Assembly (NCBI GenBank): GCA_932294295.1
Contig: OW028581.1
Location: 16,761,662-16,825,661 of the forward strand
Source: Alitta virens
Lineage: Eukaryota; Annelida; Polychaeta; Phyllodocida; Nereididae
Direction: 5' to 3'
DNA: 64,000 nucleotides
Below, one piece after another: positions 1 to 12,639 of the stretch. The position numbers and the translations under genes are program-made. A model generated the notes under the pieces. It saw nothing but the letters and a program-made list of their open reading frames with translations. It was not told where the DNA came from and did no database searches. Every line of letters starts with the position of its first letter. Position 1 is the first letter of the stretch.

Positions 1-1290
1 TTTTGCCGTCTAAATGTCTGAGTAACAGTTTATAATCTATCTTTGACATAAATTTGTTTTCTTTTTACGATTAGATTATCTTGCAACTGGCTCGTTTCTC
101 AGCTTAATGAATTGCAATGAAAAAAATTAAATGATATTTAAGGCTGAACATGGTTCTCAGGGAGTTGAGAAAGGCTCAGGCTTGAGCAGGCTTGCCAAGG
201 GTGTAGTTGTAGTGATAACAGGCTATAACCCCTGATTTACATAAATTTACATTCTTGTGAGTTGAGAAAGTCTCTAGCTTGGTATGCTTGTTGAGTAACA
301 CTAAAATAAAATTCAGTTTTATAAGTATAACAATATCTCTATTATATTTTATTCATAATCACATTTTATTGTACACTTTATTATTTAATATTGCGATAAA
401 CTTCGTCATTTCCTGAACAACATATTTCATTCATTCAAAACATCTAGATACAAAAAATTCATTTTATGAATTATATAGCTTTTTATGAATTATATTGCTA
501 ATAACGCCCAAAATGCCTGGATAAAAGGAACCAGTTTTGCAATAAATTACCTATATTCTTTTATGAAGAATGACATCAGTGTTCAGTGTTATGATGCACT
601 GATTTTATGATAATAAACCCTTTATTTGAAGGAACTGTGGTTGACCTTATTTTACATGACCTTGAAAGATAAATTTAAGGTTGTATGACCTTATATCTTG
701 TATAATAATGATAGACGGTCTCATTATTTAAAGGATCTAAACAAAATGCTTGTGTTTTCTGATATGTGACTTTTAAGGTACAGACTTAATGCATGCTTTT
801 GGCTATTTAGTTATGAGGTCAGCAGAGATCTATAAGTCTTATGTAATGCAGCTGTTGCTTAAGGCTAAATGATTGCAAATTAGAACTTATCTTATAGGTG
901 GTCCAATAGATATGGATTTGTGGTGACATTCTATTTTTCTCTAATATAGGCCTAATTAATAATCTAATGTGAAGTATTTTATTATACCATGTTCAGAACT
1001 ACTGTTATGATCATTGCAAATTATTAGTATACTTACTTAGCAATACAATTATACTCACTTACCCAATTTATAACAAAATGATGAATATTAATAGCTACTT
1101 GACCTTGATATATTCAAAACATGTCACAGAGGTCACCAATCAAAATGACATGCAACAATAAAGCATCATTTGTCTCCCCAGGGAATTCTGAAACATTACA
1201 GTAGAATGTCTACTTGTTTTTCGATAATGTTTTCTCACAGTAAGTATGGAGCACCACAGATTGTTACAAATACATTTTGTAACTCGGTAT

Positions 1291-1447
1291 CTATGCAGCG
1301 GCAAGTAAAAGAACCCACCCATGGTGTAAATGTGTAACATGGCGTGGACTCCAAGAAGCTGTATCAATTCATCGTTACGTCTGCCTCAGGAAGCTGGTCA
1401 TATAAGCTGACTAAGCTTCAGACCCAATAGTATTGATACATTGAGAC
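1291..1447 (+). repeat. SINE-like dispersed repeat, copy 1
   Basis: This copy has the family blocks in order: GGCAAGTAAAAGA, CCCACCCATGG, GTAAATGTGTAACATGGCGT, GGACTCCAAG, then TTACGTCTGCCT and AGCTGGTCATA, ending near CATTGAGA. The same blocks recur in both orientations across the window, which identifies it as a repeat rather than a gene. Confidence 0.75.
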
Positions 1448-1530
1448 GTTTAAGTCAAAACTAACTATTCAGACGAAAATGTGATCTTTGGATAGGGAAA
1501 GTTAATTGTAGAGCATTGTGATTAATATAA

Positions 1531-1852
1531 TAGAGTCTTTTCACTGAAGAGCCCTGAGTTCAGCAAGACATAAGTCCTTCCTCTCCTCTTATTACTCCCT
1601 TTGCTTTTCAGACATAGAAGATAATCACTGACTGATTAAAAAATATATAACTTTCTTAGAAAAATAACAAAAATCAACTGAATGATAAGGTGTCAAATAT
1701 AAATTGAAATGCACTAAAAATACTGCTGCTAGGATGCACTTTGCTTCAGCCAATCACAGCCAAGGGCGGGAACATTTTCAGCCAATAGAATTGCAGTATT
1801 CCGTCATAGCCACCTGGTGGAAATATAAAGAACCTTCTGTGAAAATCCACAA
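1531..1852 (+). mobile_element. 321-bp MITE-like family, copy 1
   Basis: This is about 80-90% identical by eye to 24114-24434 and, inverted and truncated, to 17988-18192. The ends form a weak inverted repeat: TAGAG..TTTTCACTGA on the left, and on the right the complement of TAGTGG.TTTTCAC.GA. The interior carries landmarks ACTGCTGCTA, AAGGGCGGGAACATTTTCAG and CACCTGGTGGAAATATAAAG. There is no open frame. I infer a non-autonomous DNA element; flanking duplication is at most TA. Confidence 0.7.
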
Positions 1853-1867
1853 TTAGAAAGTTGAGAC

Positions 1868-1894
1868 ATTTTGTGAGATGCTCCATGGTTTTGT
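1868..1894. repeat. Decayed micro-palindrome insertion candidate
   Basis: ATTTTGT and GTTTTGT flank a 13-bp insert whose right part is CTCCATG and whose inner GAG.ATG.CTC is palindromic. It looks like a CATGGAG...CTCCATG insert that lost its first bases. The flanks match at six of seven positions. Confidence 0.35.
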
Positions 1895-2782
1895 AACATA
1901 ACTTTTTTCAAAATTCAGGAAAGCATTTCTGGAAGTTGCATGATCAAATTGTTCACCTGTTCAAAAAATGACTTACTTTTTTTACAAGTTTCTTTTTTTT
2001 CTCTCTCTTTTTTGGAGCCGATCACGACTCTGCAGTTAACATGCCTTTTATGGGAAGTTTCAGATAAACACTCGCTGATTGTGTTACACGTTATTCACAT
2101 GCAATCTCGTGCATTTGACATTTTGACATGCATTCCATGCACCTGGGGTTCTGACCATGAATCATGTCTACTGGCAGACTGCTGCATTTTAAGGGTGCAT
2201 AAAATGTCAAAATATTTCAAGGCGCATGATTAATACTTTGGGTTTTACAAAATAAGAAATATATTAAATTACCACCTCAATATTAAGATGACTCCACAAT
2301 AAAGGTTAAATATGTTTGGATCCCCAAATTGCACAGATTAGGTTTACAAAAAAAAATATATACTTCCATACAAATAAATGTGCTTTTAAAAACACAGGGA
2401 TATATCTATAAACATATGCCAATAATTTCTCAAAAAGATAAACAAAACGAGTAAATCCATGTGTTTAACATCCTTGTCGATTTTTAAAAACAATTTGTGG
2501 CCCATATTTTATGACTTATCGGGACTATAGATCTAAAAGTGATGGTAATTGTTAAAAAAAAAGAACCGAATAATCTTTACATGCAAAAGTGTTTACACCT
2601 GTTTTTGTCTAAACAATCCAAATTATGTGACATAAAAACTTAAGAATGTAAATGATCAACATATGAGGCTTACAAAAGGCTATTATAAGTGAGAAATGTT
2701 AGCAATTATGACTGCACAAGTCATGACTAACTGCTTTTTTAGTACCATCAAGTGGTGAATTAGGCTTGCCCGGACAACTATG

Positions 2783-2905
2783 GTGGTAAAAGATCCCACC
2801 CATGGGGTAAATGTGTGACATAGCGTGGACTCCAACAAACCTTATCATCTGATCATTACGTCTGCCTCTGGCAGCTGGTCACACATGCATGATAGAAGCT
2901 CATTG
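2783..2905 (+). repeat. SINE-like dispersed repeat, copy 2
   Basis: It carries the family blocks AAAAGATCCCACCCATGGGG, GTAAATGTGTGACAT, GGACTCCAA, ATCATTACGTCTGCCTCTGG and CAGCTGGTCA. A tRNA-like head of a second unit follows directly at 2895. Confidence 0.7.
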
Positions 2906-3020
2906 GTACAGTGGTAGAGTGTCGGTAGCTTATAACATAGCTGTCGTTTTGAATTCCTAACTTAGTGTATATATATATAGCACAGTGTGGACTCCCAGTC
3001 TGAGCAGTCTCATCATGCTC
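2895..3020 (+). repeat. tRNA-like SINE head with family tail
   Basis: TGGTACAGTGGTAGAGTG resembles a Pol III A box and TTTTGAATTCC resembles a B box about 35 bases later. A (TA)n run and the family tail GTGTGGACTCC...CTCATCATG follow. This supports a tRNA-derived SINE origin for the dispersed repeat family. It does not fold as a functional tRNA. Confidence 0.55.
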
Positions 3021-4338
3021 ATATACCATACCAAGTATCATATCAGTACAAGTACATTGTAATATTGATACCAATGGCTGCCAATAATATAGTTAAATAT
3101 CATTATTATGATATACCAAGGTTACTTCTTAATAATAATTATAAAAGCTATTTGACTCCCACTTTGACAAAGTAACTTAATTAATACTTAAATCTGTCAT
3201 TTTGTATATTTCCTACCTATCATCAGTCACAGATATTGCCAATTTAATTTAAAAACCGTTGGCTCTATGCGGACAAAAGCAAGCATGCCTGTAGTCAATA
3301 GAAGAGTGGATTTACTCTTAAGGAGAGAACTGTGGAGTAAATATTACCTTGGGCAATATACTCAAGTGTTTATATTGAAACAGGTGTTGCTCTCTTGGGT
3401 ATTTAACTTAACAGGTGATTTCAATGCTGGTGTGTGAGGTCTCTATATTAAGATTGGCTGACTATGTCAAAACTAGACTGTGGCTCTATGATTTATGGCA
3501 ATGGATTGACAGAAAGTCTATTCTAATTTATTGAATTACCTCTGGAATCATTTTGACGTTCGTACGTACATGACTTAAAGTATTAACAGACATTAATCAA
3601 TCATTTTTAAGGATATTAATGAACATTATATCTATCAGTGTCCAATCACTCAATCAGATAGATTATCGAAATTTATGAATGCTATGAATTTTGATCAATC
3701 CAATTTCATGAATTTCCTATCACTGTTGATATGCTTAATTTTTAATTAGGATGAATCACTGCAGGGTGGTCTAGGTATACTATAAAAAAAAGAACTTTCA
3801 CTTTGAACAAGCAACCCAGAAACTCGTTCAATTGTCACAAATGATTAAAGTAAACAAATTCCCCCAGTAGAGGTCAGCACTTTCCAAGGGACCTTTTATT
3901 TGGTTTTATGGGTGAAAGGTCATGAGGGCTTTTTTGGCTAATCATAGGTCATGACATTTCACTCAGCCTCAGGCCTTTAGAGGGCGCCATAACATGACCT
4001 TTTGAAGGTCATTGCACCCAGTGGACAAGGTCATGTTACCTCACTTCCGTCAATAAGAACATAAAACTAACATAAAACTAACATAAAACTAACGTTAAAT
4101 AGATTAGTAGAAAGAAAGGGCTACAGGATGAAAGGGATTCGAGACAGGGTAATGACCTCACAGAAAATCTTGGAAAGATCATTTAATCTATTCTGTAAGT
4201 CTACTTAAATCTTTTGTCCACAGTGTATCAACGATAATCAAATCATTCACTTAAGCTTTGTTTTTGTTGACATCTTCTTTTAAAGTGTCTGTCTTCAGTA
4301 TATATACCAATTTTGGTGTCATTTAATTTGTATGTTGT

Positions 4339-4466
4339 ACATGGCCAATTGTGCCACGCGCGTTTTCCATGGAAAACGTCTCATAATAATTAGCTAAAAA
4401 CCATGCGTTTTCTTTCCATGCATTTATCCTTCTCATGGAAAACGCATGTGGCACATTTGGCCATGT
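4339..4466. repeat. Foldback element with about 33-bp arms
   Basis: The left arm (4339-4371) reads ACATGGCCAATTGTGCCACG and on. The right arm (4434-4466) is its near-complement, ending GGCACATTTGGCCATGT. The spacer of about 60 bp contains further TTTTCCATGG-type pieces. TGTATGTTG before and TGTATGATG after could be a decayed target duplication. No coding potential is seen. Confidence 0.65.
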
Positions 4467-4884
4467 GTATGATGAAAACAGTAACTAAACTGTCTATGGA
4501 ACTACATCCGTGAAAGATTAATTTCCACCAAATAAAAGTTTAGAAATTTGATACCGCTATCAACTGAAAGGCCTAACAGTTAAGGAAGGTTGTGATCATA
4601 ATCTGAGACTCCTTTAAGGTTAGCAAAGCTGAGTATGGTTTCATAAATTACAGGGTATTCTTAGCTATAATGGTTGAAGTCACCCATGGTAACCAAATCA
4701 CCCTCCCCCCAATTGTCCTGAAACTTTGATGTGTAACTTGAAACTGGTGTCATATTATCATCAAAAAGATGTGTCTATTCTTGTGTTTTTATTAAGGATT
4801 TTTGAATTAGAAACTATCATGATTTGTTTAGCTTTTAGACACAAAAATATTGTAAGGAGTATATGTAGCACTTCTACATTTCAC

Positions 4885-4947
<63 letters not shown>
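4885..4947. repeat. (GATA)n microsatellite
   Basis: About 15 tandem GATA units abut a repeat (4948-5040) that also occurs, reverse-complemented, next to a TATC array at 10186-10352. Confidence 0.95.
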
Positions 4948-5611
4948 TGGGAAGTGCAGCCCTCTAAGACAAGTTCTTGTCGCTATCAAGGGTTGATTGA
5001 TGAGGAGAGAGATGTGGAGTCTACCCATGTTACACATTTACGTATATAGCTTTTTTAAAGATCAGTTATTTCGCAACTCATCATTGCAATAAGAAAACAT
5101 TTATGAAGATGTTAAAATATGCATTAATGACGGAGATCACTCAAGTTAGCAAAGCTACCGGGTGTCTAAAAACTGTATATTATTATAATTGGAATTGAGT
5201 CAATTAACATAATGTTATGGAACAATTATTTGTGGTTCATACATGTAATTGTAGTGAACTGAATCGTCTGTTGCAACTTCAGTTTGCATTAATCATTTAA
5301 TTTCAGTCATGTGTAAAATATGAATTACATAAATGAGATGATTTTATTCAAGATATTGATTTAACTGGAAAAGATGGCCATGTACGATAAACAGTGACAG
5401 CTGTCTCTTAATACATCCAAAGTGACCATTGTGTATAATTTCTCTTATCACTGACCAGTCTGTGAATGGTCACTTAGGTCAGCACTTGCATAACTATTCT
5501 TGAAATATATCGATTTCATGTCATGAGGTTATCACCTTTCAATCAAAGAGATGTTCTTCACTTGATATAAAATGTACTTCACTTGAGATAAAATCGTTAT
5601 TATATTTTTAA

Positions 5612-6028
5612 AGGTGCACTGTCTGTCAAATTTGCACATTAAAATAATGATATAAATCAATACTGCCTTCTTGTCTCATGATATTTTTCACCATTACATG
5701 CCCATTTTTGGTCAACAATTTACCTTAATTTACAATAAATAATATAAATATTAGTTTTTCATGCCATCAAAAACTCAATATGTAAACAAACCCAGTGATG
5801 ACGTCACAATACTGAACAATGGTGATGATGTCATTTCCATTGTGTTTCAAATGATTTGGTCTGGATTTTTTCTCAATGTATAATTTATTTTTAAGTAATT
5901 AATGTCTTATAAAATCATTAATTCACACAAATTTAGTTTGCCTTGATTAATAAAGGTAATTTCAACTGTTTGATAGCGTATTAGAAAATTGCAAATTTGA
6001 CAGACAGTGCATGACAGAGAGTGCAACT
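5612..6028. mobile_element. TTAA-flanked MITE-like element
   Basis: TTAA occurs on both sides (5608-5611 and 6029-6032). A perfect 21-bp inverted repeat, GCACTGTCTGTCAAATTTGC plus A, lies at 5616-5636 and 5990-6010. The right end carries a second, imperfect copy of the terminus (complement of AGTTGCACTCTCTGTCA), so that terminus is duplicated. TTAA target sites are typical of the piggyBac and Kolobok superfamilies. There is no transposase frame, so I infer a non-autonomous copy. Confidence 0.75.
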
Positions 6029-6817
6029 TTAATCTACATACTTCAGCTTATAAGTGTTCAATTTACCTAAAAGAGAGGTTTATAAAGACTTTTTATTGTT
6101 GAATATTTCATAATGATATCTTGTGAAACTTAAATTAAGACTACCTCACTATTATAATAAAGACCACCCCACCATATATACCACCTATTTGTTGAACCTC
6201 TCTATAAAGACCACTTCACCATAAAGGCCAGTTAATTTTGCACCAAGGGTCGTCTCAATGGCGAAATAACACTGTTCATTTAAGTAGTTTTATGCCAGAT
6301 TTATAGAGCTAAGTGAAAAATATAAAAAAACTTGTTACATTTTTACTCTGGTGTTTATGAACTAACAATCAAATCAGTGAATTTTAATTTGATAAAATAT
6401 CATTTTCAAGATAAAATTACTTTGGAAGCTGAACAGATTGTCAAATCAAGATGAAATATTGAGAAAGCCAACAAAAGCCCTTAAAATGTAGCTCACATGT
6501 GAGCACTGTTATCACACTCAAACATTGTCGTTATCTCATATTTGTCCAAGCAGATCTATTGTTTAAATAGCTGTCCACATCATCCATAATTTTGTGTCAG
6601 AGGGAGAAAGGACAATGCTTTATACAGACCAGCTGATATCATAGTTTATAGTCACTAAAATAATGAATATGAAGATAATTGGAGTGGAGTTCATAAATAT
6701 TACATTAGTTGCAATTTTATTCAACATTAGCCCTGTAACTCAATTTATAGTGTTGGAAAATGTTATCAGTATAGCTGTCGTTTATGGCTTCTATTTTAGT
6801 CTATTTCTGTCTATATC

Positions 6818-6925
6818 TCAATGCTACTGAGTCTGAAGCTTAGTCTACTTGTATGACTAGCTGCCATGGCAGAGGCAGACGTAATGATGAAATGATAAAA
6901 GCTTGGAGTCCACGCCATGTTACAG
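6818..6925 (-). repeat. SINE-like dispersed repeat, copy 3
   Basis: Reverse-orientation family member with CTCAATGCTACTGAGTCTGA, GAGGCAGACGTAATGATGAA, ATGATAAAAGC and GGAGTCCACGCCATGTTAC. Confidence 0.75.
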
Positions 6926-8009
6926 AGAATCCATGTCATGTAATCAATAATTATGTACTAATCTCATTTCACATCTCAAATATATACTGAGTCACAACTG
7001 ACTACAAAATATTCAATGATCCGGCCTCTATTTGAGTTAATGTAGTAGCCGTTCTTGACTTATATATCATGTATATGTTCAGGGAGTATAGATGTTATGT
7101 GCACGGACTTTTGTTTACATTACGAGCAACAAGGGGGGTGAGTAGTCATGTGACACCGAAGCACGGGGGTTAAATACCCTACAGTAGCTCTAGTTTGTTG
7201 TTTACAAATACATTGTCTTATCTACAGGCTGTGATGCAATGTACTGCAAAGGTCAGTGCTGACACCTATCGTAAAGTTCTAAAGTTAACAGTGACAAGTA
7301 ACTTACCACGAATGTAGCTATTTCCGAAATCTGACAAAGACCTGAGGCTTTTGATATCTAAAATGATAATTCAAAGTGAGATTTAGTAAAAAAAAATATT
7401 CCCAAAATACTGAAAAAGAATAGAAAACGTGCTACACATACAAAATACCTCACACCCAAAAAGAAAAGCCCACAGGCAAAACAAGCTAAGTGGACACCTC
7501 AAAAAGAGTTGAATGGTAACACAAACTTCAGAGAAAAGAGTAAAAAGCACAAAAATGTGCAAAAGAAATTGAACGAAAGGCACACAGAGGGCAACAGGAG
7601 ATCATGACAGTGTCTTGCAAGTTGTTACCAAGTTTTTAGACATCCCCGTCTCTGGTGTCATTCTATGTTTGGTGTAAAATCCTGATTTAAGTAAAGAAGT
7701 TTTGTTAAACCAAACAATCCCTGCAAAAATCAACAATGTGCAAATGAAAAACTGCTTCAAGGACTTAGATCAATAGGCTCTTGTGTACTCTTGTGTACAT
7801 TGTTTATAGCAGAGCTGAATTCAGAAGTGAAGTTTTGTTTTGTATCCCATTCACCTTATTTAAGGTTATGTGGAGTCATTCAGCACTTATATTATACATT
7901 ATTCAAATATTTCATCTTTCTAAATGCAGTATCATCAGTACCCCATATCATTTATAACAACATGAGAGTTTATGCAAGGGAAAGCAAAACTCTACAATCA
8001 TGTGGACTA

Positions 8010-8103
8010 AATGCCTTGTCATATCATCATTACGGCTGCCTTTGGCAGCTGGCACTGCTCATAAAAGCCAACAAAGTCTCAAACCAGTATAGCATTGAGT
8101 CAA
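8010..8103 (+). repeat. SINE-like dispersed repeat, copy 4 (partial)
   Basis: Blocks TCATATCATCATTACGGCTG, CCTTTGGCAGCTGGC and GTATAGCATTGAGTCAA match the tail of the family. It abuts the 3' end of a LINE fragment on the minus strand. Confidence 0.65.
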
Positions 8104-8432
8104 TAAAATGCAATACAATTTTATTTATTTATTTACAAATATATTTTACAAGGGTAAAATGCACAGTTATAACTGTTTTTCAGCTGTGCCCTTTAAATAT
8201 TTGGTTTCACAAAACATTATGAAAATAAATATGCATCATTAAAATAAAATGTAAAGTAAAAGCATTGAAGTATAAAACGTTTAAGATTAACTTTAAAAGC
8301 ATTAATACTTGTGAGATCTTTGATGGGACTAGGTAATACATTCCAGAGTTTAGCACAAAGTACATACAATACAATACAATAAATACAATACAATACAATA
8401 CAAATGGGGAATGAATTAAATGACCTATACAT
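8104..8432 (-). pseudogene. LINE 3' end: end of reverse transcriptase ORF and 3' tail
   Basis: On the minus strand 8268-8351 encodes LWNVLPSPIKDLTSINAF followed by KVNLKRFIL. This has the hallmark shape of the extreme C-terminus of many non-LTR retrotransposon reverse transcriptases (LWN.LP..I......F K..LK). Downstream on that strand is an AT-rich 3' tail ending near 8104. An (AATAC)n run precedes the motif. The catalytic core is absent, so this is a 5'-truncated dead copy. The exact clade cannot be told from so short a piece. Confidence 0.6.
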
Positions 8433-10185
8433 TTTTGATAAAAATTAAAATAAAATGAAAAATTGAGATTGAACAACTGGATAGCACATGTCAAAAATTG
8501 TTCATCACATGTGCAATTATCCATGTGTCCTCTAGTGGAATATAAAGGCATTTAACCCAAACACACTTGACCCATAAGTCCTTTGAAACCTGTAGTTCTT
8601 GCCCCAGCTCAGTTGGAGGTCTATTTTCTCTCTAAACTTTGACTCGATGCTCTTAGGAGTGCAGTTTCTACATTTTTCAATAGTTTGGGGGAGTTCCACA
8701 AGGGTCTGGTTTGCTTCCTTTGTATTTCTTATCGGCCTCAATGTTCTGCCAATGTGAGCTGATTAGTTTTCAATAGCTTGGTGCAAAAAATTTACCCTGG
8801 GGTCAAATTGGTATTTGATCCATGCTGCCAAAATGGTCTCAAATTGCTTAAAATGCTTTGGATTTTGTGGTAGGGTGTGTTAGTGCATGGACGTAGTGTT
8901 TCACCTAGTGCACTCTGTCCATGCTCTGTCAGTCTGATATTGTATTAATTTAAGGTGGCCCCTAACACAACCCACTGAGGTTCTTTGGGGTCTCCTGGCA
9001 AGTATAAATACTAATATAATATATGCAATGATTTTAAATGTATCATGCAAGAAATAACAAAATATCATGCTGTAGTCTCGTTTTAAGTAAATTGCCAAAT
9101 AAAATTATTTTCAATTCAATAAAGTAATACGTTTGTGATAATTAATATAAATATGAGTATCAATTATGGTCTTTGGCTACGTCCTCGTGGAGATATGAAG
9201 CAAACACCTATCTTGTTACACACCTGTCAAATATATGATTACCATGACTTCCATAAGAAATGAAATATTATGCAAATTATTTATTACAATCAGCAAATAT
9301 TGACCATGTACTATAATATTTTTGCCATCCCATTGCACTATTTTGTTCACTTTGATCCTTAGCCTGTATGGATGGCTTTTGATAAAATGGTACAAGTGTA
9401 AAAACTGCATATCTGACCAGACTAACTCACAGTTCTTCCAGCCAAATGATTGGCACCCTCCCTTGTGCACCTAACCAACCCAGAGGGCAACCTACAGAGG
9501 GAGCTAGAGGCTAAGTGGTAGCACCTGTTACAAGACATTGGCATTTTGCTACATGTCACTGACCCACCATTGGTTTCTGCTCATTACTTGTGTGTATATT
9601 AGGGCCAGACAGAATATGTATTGTAGACAGCATAGAGAGTATATGCATTGTACTTGCCAGATTATAGTTGTATATTATATATTGTGTACCTGGTGCAGAT
9701 TCATTACAGTCTATGCACAATTTATGCAATCTTGGCGAAGTTGCCAATCTAAACTTTAACTTGCCTGGATAACTTAGTACCATTTCCCCCTCCCCAGTTG
9801 TGTGCTCAAGAAACAGTGTGAAACCTTGGATAAACCAGAAAAAACCAAAGTTGATGATTTATTTTTCCCATACTCCCATGCAGTCAGGGGGGTTTCCCTA
9901 TTCCCACTTAAATGAATTATTGTTCAGACTGTTTATGACACCTATGGGTCACATAACTCTTTTGCGTTAGCTGTAGCACAGTGTTTATTGTATACAGATA
10001 TAATAATTGTATCGTCACAAGGCAGACTTGATGATGAGATGATAAAGCTAGGAGTCCACACCTGGGAATTCGTTGATTGCTTTTTATATCACTGGGCACA
10101 TGTCACCTATACAGTCTGTCTGCTTCTCGTGGAGGTCTCTTGTACTCTGTGTCTATGCAGAGGCACATAAAGATCCCGCCCATGG

Positions 10186-10290
10186 GGTAAATGTGTAACA
10201 TGGGTGGACTCCTCCTCTCTCTCACCTCATCAATCAAACCTCGATAGCACTTGCCTTAAAAGGCTGCAATTTCCATATCTATCTATCTAT
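10186..10290 (+). repeat. Repeat joined to a TATC array
   Basis: GTAAATGTGTAACATGGGTG, CCTCATCAATCAAACCTCGA, TAGCACTTGCCTTAAAAGGC and TTCCATATCTATC match the reverse complement of 4948-5040. Both copies run straight into a GATA/TATC microsatellite, so the microsatellite seems to be part of the element's 3' end. Confidence 0.65.
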
Positions 10291-10352
10291 CTATCTTTGT
10301 ATATATCTATAAATCTATCTATGTATCTAACTATCTATCTATATATCTATCA
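10275..10352. repeat. (TATC)n microsatellite, imperfect
   Basis: Interrupted TATC/TATG units seen directly. Confidence 0.9.
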
Positions 10353-10936
10353 TAATTACACATGTTCAGCATCACAAATGCATTAAATTATCAAAGGCAA
10401 TCTAGATATCTTTATATAAGTGGATATAAACATAAAACTCTGACCCTCTTACATGCAAATGCCAGAGTGCCCCACGAGGCAACTGACCCACCCTCCCCTT
10501 TTCCAGCTGCTTTGAGTTTTGTCTTGTGGAAAATTCTCTCTCCGGGCTATTTCTCTTCCAGATAAAATCTATTACAAACCCAGCCAAATTTCAAACTGAT
10601 AGACTCAATTCTACTCCATTTTTCCAGTGATATTTGCTGCAATTTTAAGATTAAATACTTGTCATAGTTGGATCAGGTGACTTTCCTGTATGTTTTTGTC
10701 TCACACGTAAACAGGTCCAGTTACTAATGATACAAATATACCAACTAAGCTCAGGCAAAAATCGAGTATTTCTCTTTCTATTGTACAAGAAAATGTAGAT
10801 AGCATTAACAATTACAAAAATCATTCATAATCCTTATTACAAAACTGCACAAAAATGACTTGTAAAGAAATTAATACACTTGGCAACTAGGATTATTCAG
10901 AACATCAAATTAAACAAATGCACAAATGTATATATA

Positions 10937-10971
10937 GTTATATCATGGAGCTGGTGGCTCCATGGTTATAT
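10937..10971. repeat. Micro-palindrome insertion with 7-bp target duplication
   Basis: GTTATAT at 10937-10943 and 10965-10971 flanks a 21-bp insert (10944-10964) with arms CATGGAGC and GCTCCATG and a 5-base centre, TGGTG. Confidence 0.8.
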
Positions 10972-11525
10972 AGGCTTACAGCAAGTATATGTTAATTAAT
11001 ATAGTATATATAAGATCATAGATTAAGCAGTAACATAACTATTTATAAATTTCATTATTTGATATCACATATCATGTGGCATATATCATGTATACATTCT
11101 GATATTAAAATGTGATAAACATGGAAGTCCCGCTTCATTGATGATGCACAGCATCTCAGCATGATCTCAATATGTCACAAAGGTCTCTCTTCAACATATG
11201 ATTCTGATAAAGCAAAGAGCTTCTGTTGACAGTTTAGGGCAAAAAAAAAAGGTCACTGTAAATCGTAGGTCAAGTTGTCAACATACTCGTGTTGTCTGTT
11301 GCCATGACACCAGACCACGTGACTAAATTTTAGCACAGCGCGTGACAGTGACCTTCCAAATGACCTCAGAGTCAAACAATAGACAACAATTGACAACACA
11401 ATGGACAATAAGCATAAATTAAAACAATGGGAGAATGAACAAGAGTGGAAGAATTTCAAATTTAGTCTCATCATGAAATGTCCCCTATTTCTGTGATTAG
11501 ACAAATGGACTGTGATAATTTCATT

Positions 11526-11630
11526 AGTCAGTAAGTCAGTCAGTCAATCAGTCAGTCAGTAAGTCAGTCAGTCAATCAGTCAGTCAGTCAGTCAGTCAGT
11601 CAGTCATCAATCAGTCAATCAGACATTCAG
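11526..11630. repeat. (CAGT)n microsatellite
   Basis: Tandem GTCA/CAGT units with CAAT and TAAG interruptions. It falls in no recognised gene. Confidence 0.9.
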
Positions 11631-12596
11631 TTATTAATGTTTGTAGAATTTTCCATAGACACATACGTGGAATATCTCATTGAATTTTTTCACAGCTTAA
11701 ATACAAACCCAACCCTATAAAATGTTCTTTTAATTCCTACTCTACTACGACACCTTGTAAATATTTGTAACACCGACCTTTAGTTAATGTTGGAGAAAAA
11801 CAAACATTGCTCTCCATATCATGATCAGGAGAAAAAACAACTTAAAAGGCCACAGAAAAACTTGGCCCCTAATTCAGGGAAATATATTTGGTAAACACGT
11901 TGATGAAGAGATAAACCCCATTTCTCTAGTTAGGGAGTTTTACAAGAAAAAAATACTGCATTCCTGCTTGTCTGACGTTTTTGAAGCAGTCTGGAAAAAT
12001 CTGTCTGATGAGCTGAGAAGATATTTTCCAGAGACTATCTTCCTTTGTTTTCTAATTACTTTGTAGGGTTTTTTTTATAAAACTTCAAACATTGTACAGT
12101 ACAAAACCTCAAATTTAACAATATGTCACCTAGAAGTTTATGACATGAGATCACAGGGGGCGCCAGCCACAATGCACACAATACCAGACAATAGGAAATG
12201 TCCCAGAATTCCGTGCCCGCCAACAATTACTTGTTTGAGTATTTTATAATTGTTGATTCGTGCCAGTCAAGTGTGCATAAGAACATCCTATATTGCAAAT
12301 AAGGGAAATTAGGGGCACTTTGGATACTTAATTGTTTGTTTATTGTTTCGTTGATAAAGCAATATAAACCAATGTGGGCCTATATGTTGAAAAAAGCCAA
12401 ATACAATTATTTTCAATTCAATATGTCCTTTTTGTAATGAAGCATTGTAATTCAGCTGTAAGTGTGAAAGATATAATTTTACAATTTTTAATGGCCTGAT
12501 TGGCTGTATTGTTGTCTAATGATAATTAATTGTCTCTTTGAGATGTCAGTCCATCCATCGATCTATCTATCCAGCCATGACACTAGAGAGTTGACT

Positions 12597-12637
12597 GTCA
12601 GACCATGAAGTCACTAGCAGTGATTCCATGGTCAGAC
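12597..12637. repeat. Micro-palindrome insertion with 7-bp target duplication
   Basis: GTCAGAC at 12597-12603 and 12631-12637 flanks a 27-bp insert with arms CATGAAGTCACT and AGTGATTCCATG around AGC. The arms differ from perfect complementarity at two positions. Confidence 0.8.
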
Positions 12638-12639
12638 TG

